Source: Chamaea fasciata
Lineage: Eukaryota; Chordata; Aves; Passeriformes; Sylviidae
Length of the DNA: 64,000 bases
NCBI GenBank assembly: GCA_029207755.1
Contig: JARCOQ010000012.1
Coordinates: 3,182,001-3,246,000 of the forward strand
Reading direction: 5' to 3'
Part shown: positions 61,601-64,000 of the stretch, one piece after another
How the letters are laid out: each line of letters begins with the position of its first letter
Position numbering within the stretch: position 1 is the first letter of the stretch
Translations under genes and position numbers: made by a program
Notes under the pieces: generated by a model
Database searches by the model: none
The model's input: only the letters and a program-made list of their open reading frames with translations
Told to the model about the DNA's origin: nothing

Positions 61601-64000
61601 ATGTGCAACTATTACCCTTTATCTTCAGTAAAGCTTTGATACCAGAGAGCCTGTGGCACACCTAGAAAACTGCCCTGCATGTGGAATCTTAGGACTGAAG
61701 GTATCTCTATAAAGAACAACAAGAAGAACATTGTGTACACTGTGGTATTTGGAAAGGGCACAACGACTTAGCTTTGGGTTCAGATTCAGGCAAAGGCACA
61801 ATGTAAATACATTTATTACCTCACTTGACTCGAAGAAGATACCAGCAGAGGTCTTCAGCACCCTCTGGCCCTACAGGCCCTACAGCCAGCTGGAGGGTGC
61901 CTCCTCTCCCTGTGCTTTTCCCAGTCTTTTTGGAAGCTGATTTTGGCCTATTCTGGGAAAAGTGTTATCTGTCTGCAGTGTGGGAAAATCATTCTGTTTT
62001 TCTGTCATTGCTCTGGATATACTCACCCACATATGCTCGAGTCATGGGAAATGGCATGATTCAGACAGTTCTCAGAAATTACCGAAGGATGTCTCTGGAA
62101 GTGAGAACAATTGTCAGGAAATCACAGGAAAAAGGAGTTAAAATTTCAGAACACATCGGTACTGATATGCCTTGGAAAACAACACTCCATCTTTCATTTT
62201 CTTGGGCTATTGTCATTCCTCTTTACTAACTCTAATATTTTATGTTTCTAGCTCTGAGGATTAGAGAAAGACAAAGAACAAATTATATTTTCAGAAAAAG
62301 ACAGTAACTCACAGGACATTAAAAAAAAAATCTTTTTCAGGGTAAAATAAAATGCTTGACGTCTGGATTTTAGGGCCTGCTGTTCTGTGACAGCTGCCCA
62401 CCTAATGCAGACTTAATGTATCTGCTGCCTGCAAGGTCTCTGGATAGCACTAGCACAGTCTTCAACAATAAGTTTCCAAAATGCAGAGTTATGGACTGAT
62501 AGTTCATGTTTTTAGGAACAAGGTTTTGTTAAGACATCATCCCTTGCCAAAGCAGCAATAACAAAGGAGCATTAAAAGGAAGTAAAGGTAATTAATTATG
62601 TGATTTACTGAGAATCTCAAAATCTGCCAGGAGGTAAAACAATACAAAAGCTATTTCACATAAAGAACACAAGTTTAAATGCTGCAAACTCACTGAGCTG
62701 CTGTAAAATTACTTTACATTAGAGGAGTTAAAGAATATAGCAATTATTCATGAAAGAATAAATTCTCCCGTGTTTTCCTGGTGCTTGAGATATTTATTTT
62801 TTCTCTTTTGAGTCTCTTGAGCGACTCTTTATCTTTTAAATACTACAGCACAATCAGAGAGAGCAGTAAATATCACAAACTTGATCTTGTCGAAATGGAA
62901 GTGAATGGAAAACTGCCAATGGGGCTCAAAGGGTAGAGAAAATGAGTCTCCAAACTAAGGGTTAATAATAATAATCATTGGTTAATAATAATCAATGGTA
63001 ACAAGCCCCGTTATTCCTTTCACTTCTGTTTTGCCTGACTCTACTTTTTTGCTTTAGGGAGATAATGATATGGGGACATGTAAAAGAGTATTTTCCTCAC
63101 ACATATTGGATATGCAGATGCCGTTTCTGTCTCTGGACTGGCAGTATCATAAGCAGTTTAAATTGCAAATCATCCTCAGTGGAGCTCCTGATTTACAGAG
63201 ATTAACTGGCCTGGAATTTGTACTTGTAGCATTGACAAAGGCTTGATCCTTCCCCCTGAGGAAAAAGGCTGGTCCACTTACCCTGAGAACACATGGTCCA
63301 CCGCAGACAAATAATAGAGAAGTTATTCAGCTGCTCTTGTTGTCTTACCTGATGCCCAATGGAATAGTTCTCTTTAGAAAGCCGCTGTGATTGCTTCTAA
63401 ACTTATTTCAAACTGCTGATTTATGCAAATCTTTTATAAAAGAGAAGTTTACCACATGTAAAAACGTCGGCTGAAGTAAGGGAAGATTATGCACTGGTTT
63501 TGAGCAAGTTCTGTTGTCTTTTAGTGATACAGGGGCCCTACCGAAGGCAGCAAATCCCAAAGTGCTCTCAGCCTCCACAGAAAGGGAGGCAAAGTCCATC
63601 CCTCAATGGTCACGTATTTTAAGGCAGATGAAGATCCAGTGGGCCAAATCAGAAGAGTGGAGGTAGAGCTGTGTTTCCTCTTCTGAATTACCCTTCAAAG
63701 TCAGCAAACCTCAGCAGCCTGATCAGCTCGTTCAGGGGTCACTGTGTCCCTCTCCTGCTCCCCGGCCACCTCAGCCATCGTGCCAGAGGCTGAGGGAGGC
63801 CCAGGCCCTTCCCTGGCCGCCCCGGGGTTTGGTTTTAGGAACAGAACTACCTTCTGTGGTAAAACTGGCTCCCTGACATCACCGCTACAATGCGCTTTGA
63901 ACGCTGCCCAAGGCCACTGCCAGTTTTGAAAAGAGACGTCTCAGAAATCTCTCATTCCTGCAAATTTTGTGGAAAGGAGCAGCCAGGCAGGGCAGTGAGG
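55681..64000. other. Intergenic to window end, no gene seen
   Basis: Only short open frames. One weak exon candidate (minus, 57414-57601) is treated as a finding. Around 59760-59920 there are two diverged copies of a roughly 60-bp unit (CCAGCTTAGTCCCTGGGAAT and CCAGCTTATTCCTGGGGAAT). No exon of VPS35, the human upstream neighbour, is visible. Confidence 0.5.

Noticed and set aside
63137..63153. Short match to the start of U4 snRNA (GGCAGTATC)
   Set aside because: Only about ten bases agree; the rest of U4, including its stem and Sm site, is absent.
47651..64000. VPS35, the human neighbour upstream of SHCBP1
   Set aside because: No VPS35 exon sequence is recognisable; in human the two genes are separated by tens of kilobases, so it probably lies outside the window.

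Overview
The window looks like avian (bird) nuclear DNA. It carries CR1 LINE tails, ERV-type LTR pieces, an AT-rich non-coding background, and one compact, intron-containing vertebrate gene with a CpG-island promoter. No gene catalogue could be searched, so naming rests on recalled family sequences and on splice logic.

The one gene I can support is SHCBP1 (SHC SH2-domain-binding protein 1), on the minus strand from about 46602 (start codon) to 35230 (stop codon). I reconstructed 13 coding exons. The exon phases agree at every junction and give a 673-residue protein, close to the 672 residues I recall for the human protein. All introns are GT-AG except intron 2, which needs a GC donor. The start exon sits in a CpG island. 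Just upstream is a cell-cycle promoter layout: a CHR element (TTTGAA in gene direction) and a 31-bp tandem repeat that places five intact CCAAT boxes, plus one mutated one, at exact 31-bp spacing. A (TTGGG)n tract follows further upstream.

Layout: 1-20993 is AT-rich, gene-poor DNA with one CR1 tail (1711-1977) and a doubtful orphan exon near 17.2-17.4 kb. At 20994-21261 there is an uninterrupted 268-nt purine tract, followed by a CpG-rich block (21400-21850). A 63-bp minisatellite lies at 23371-23740. A solo LTR with a 6-bp target duplication lies at 29904-30504. LTR and CR1 fragments (34504-34941) lie just past the SHCBP1 stop. SHCBP1 and its promoter occupy 35230-47650. From 47.9 kb to the end I see a CR1 fragment, an (AAAAT)n tract, a second copy of the LTR fragment, AT-rich repeats, and no gene I recognise. 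In human DNA the gene upstream of SHCBP1 is VPS35; none of its exons is visible here.

The most interesting points are the NF-Y/CHR promoter array made by a minisatellite, the GC-AG intron, a 1-kb-spaced inverted repeat that brackets exons 10 and 11 (a possible circular-RNA arrangement), and a tandemly duplicated 3' splice site before exon 11.
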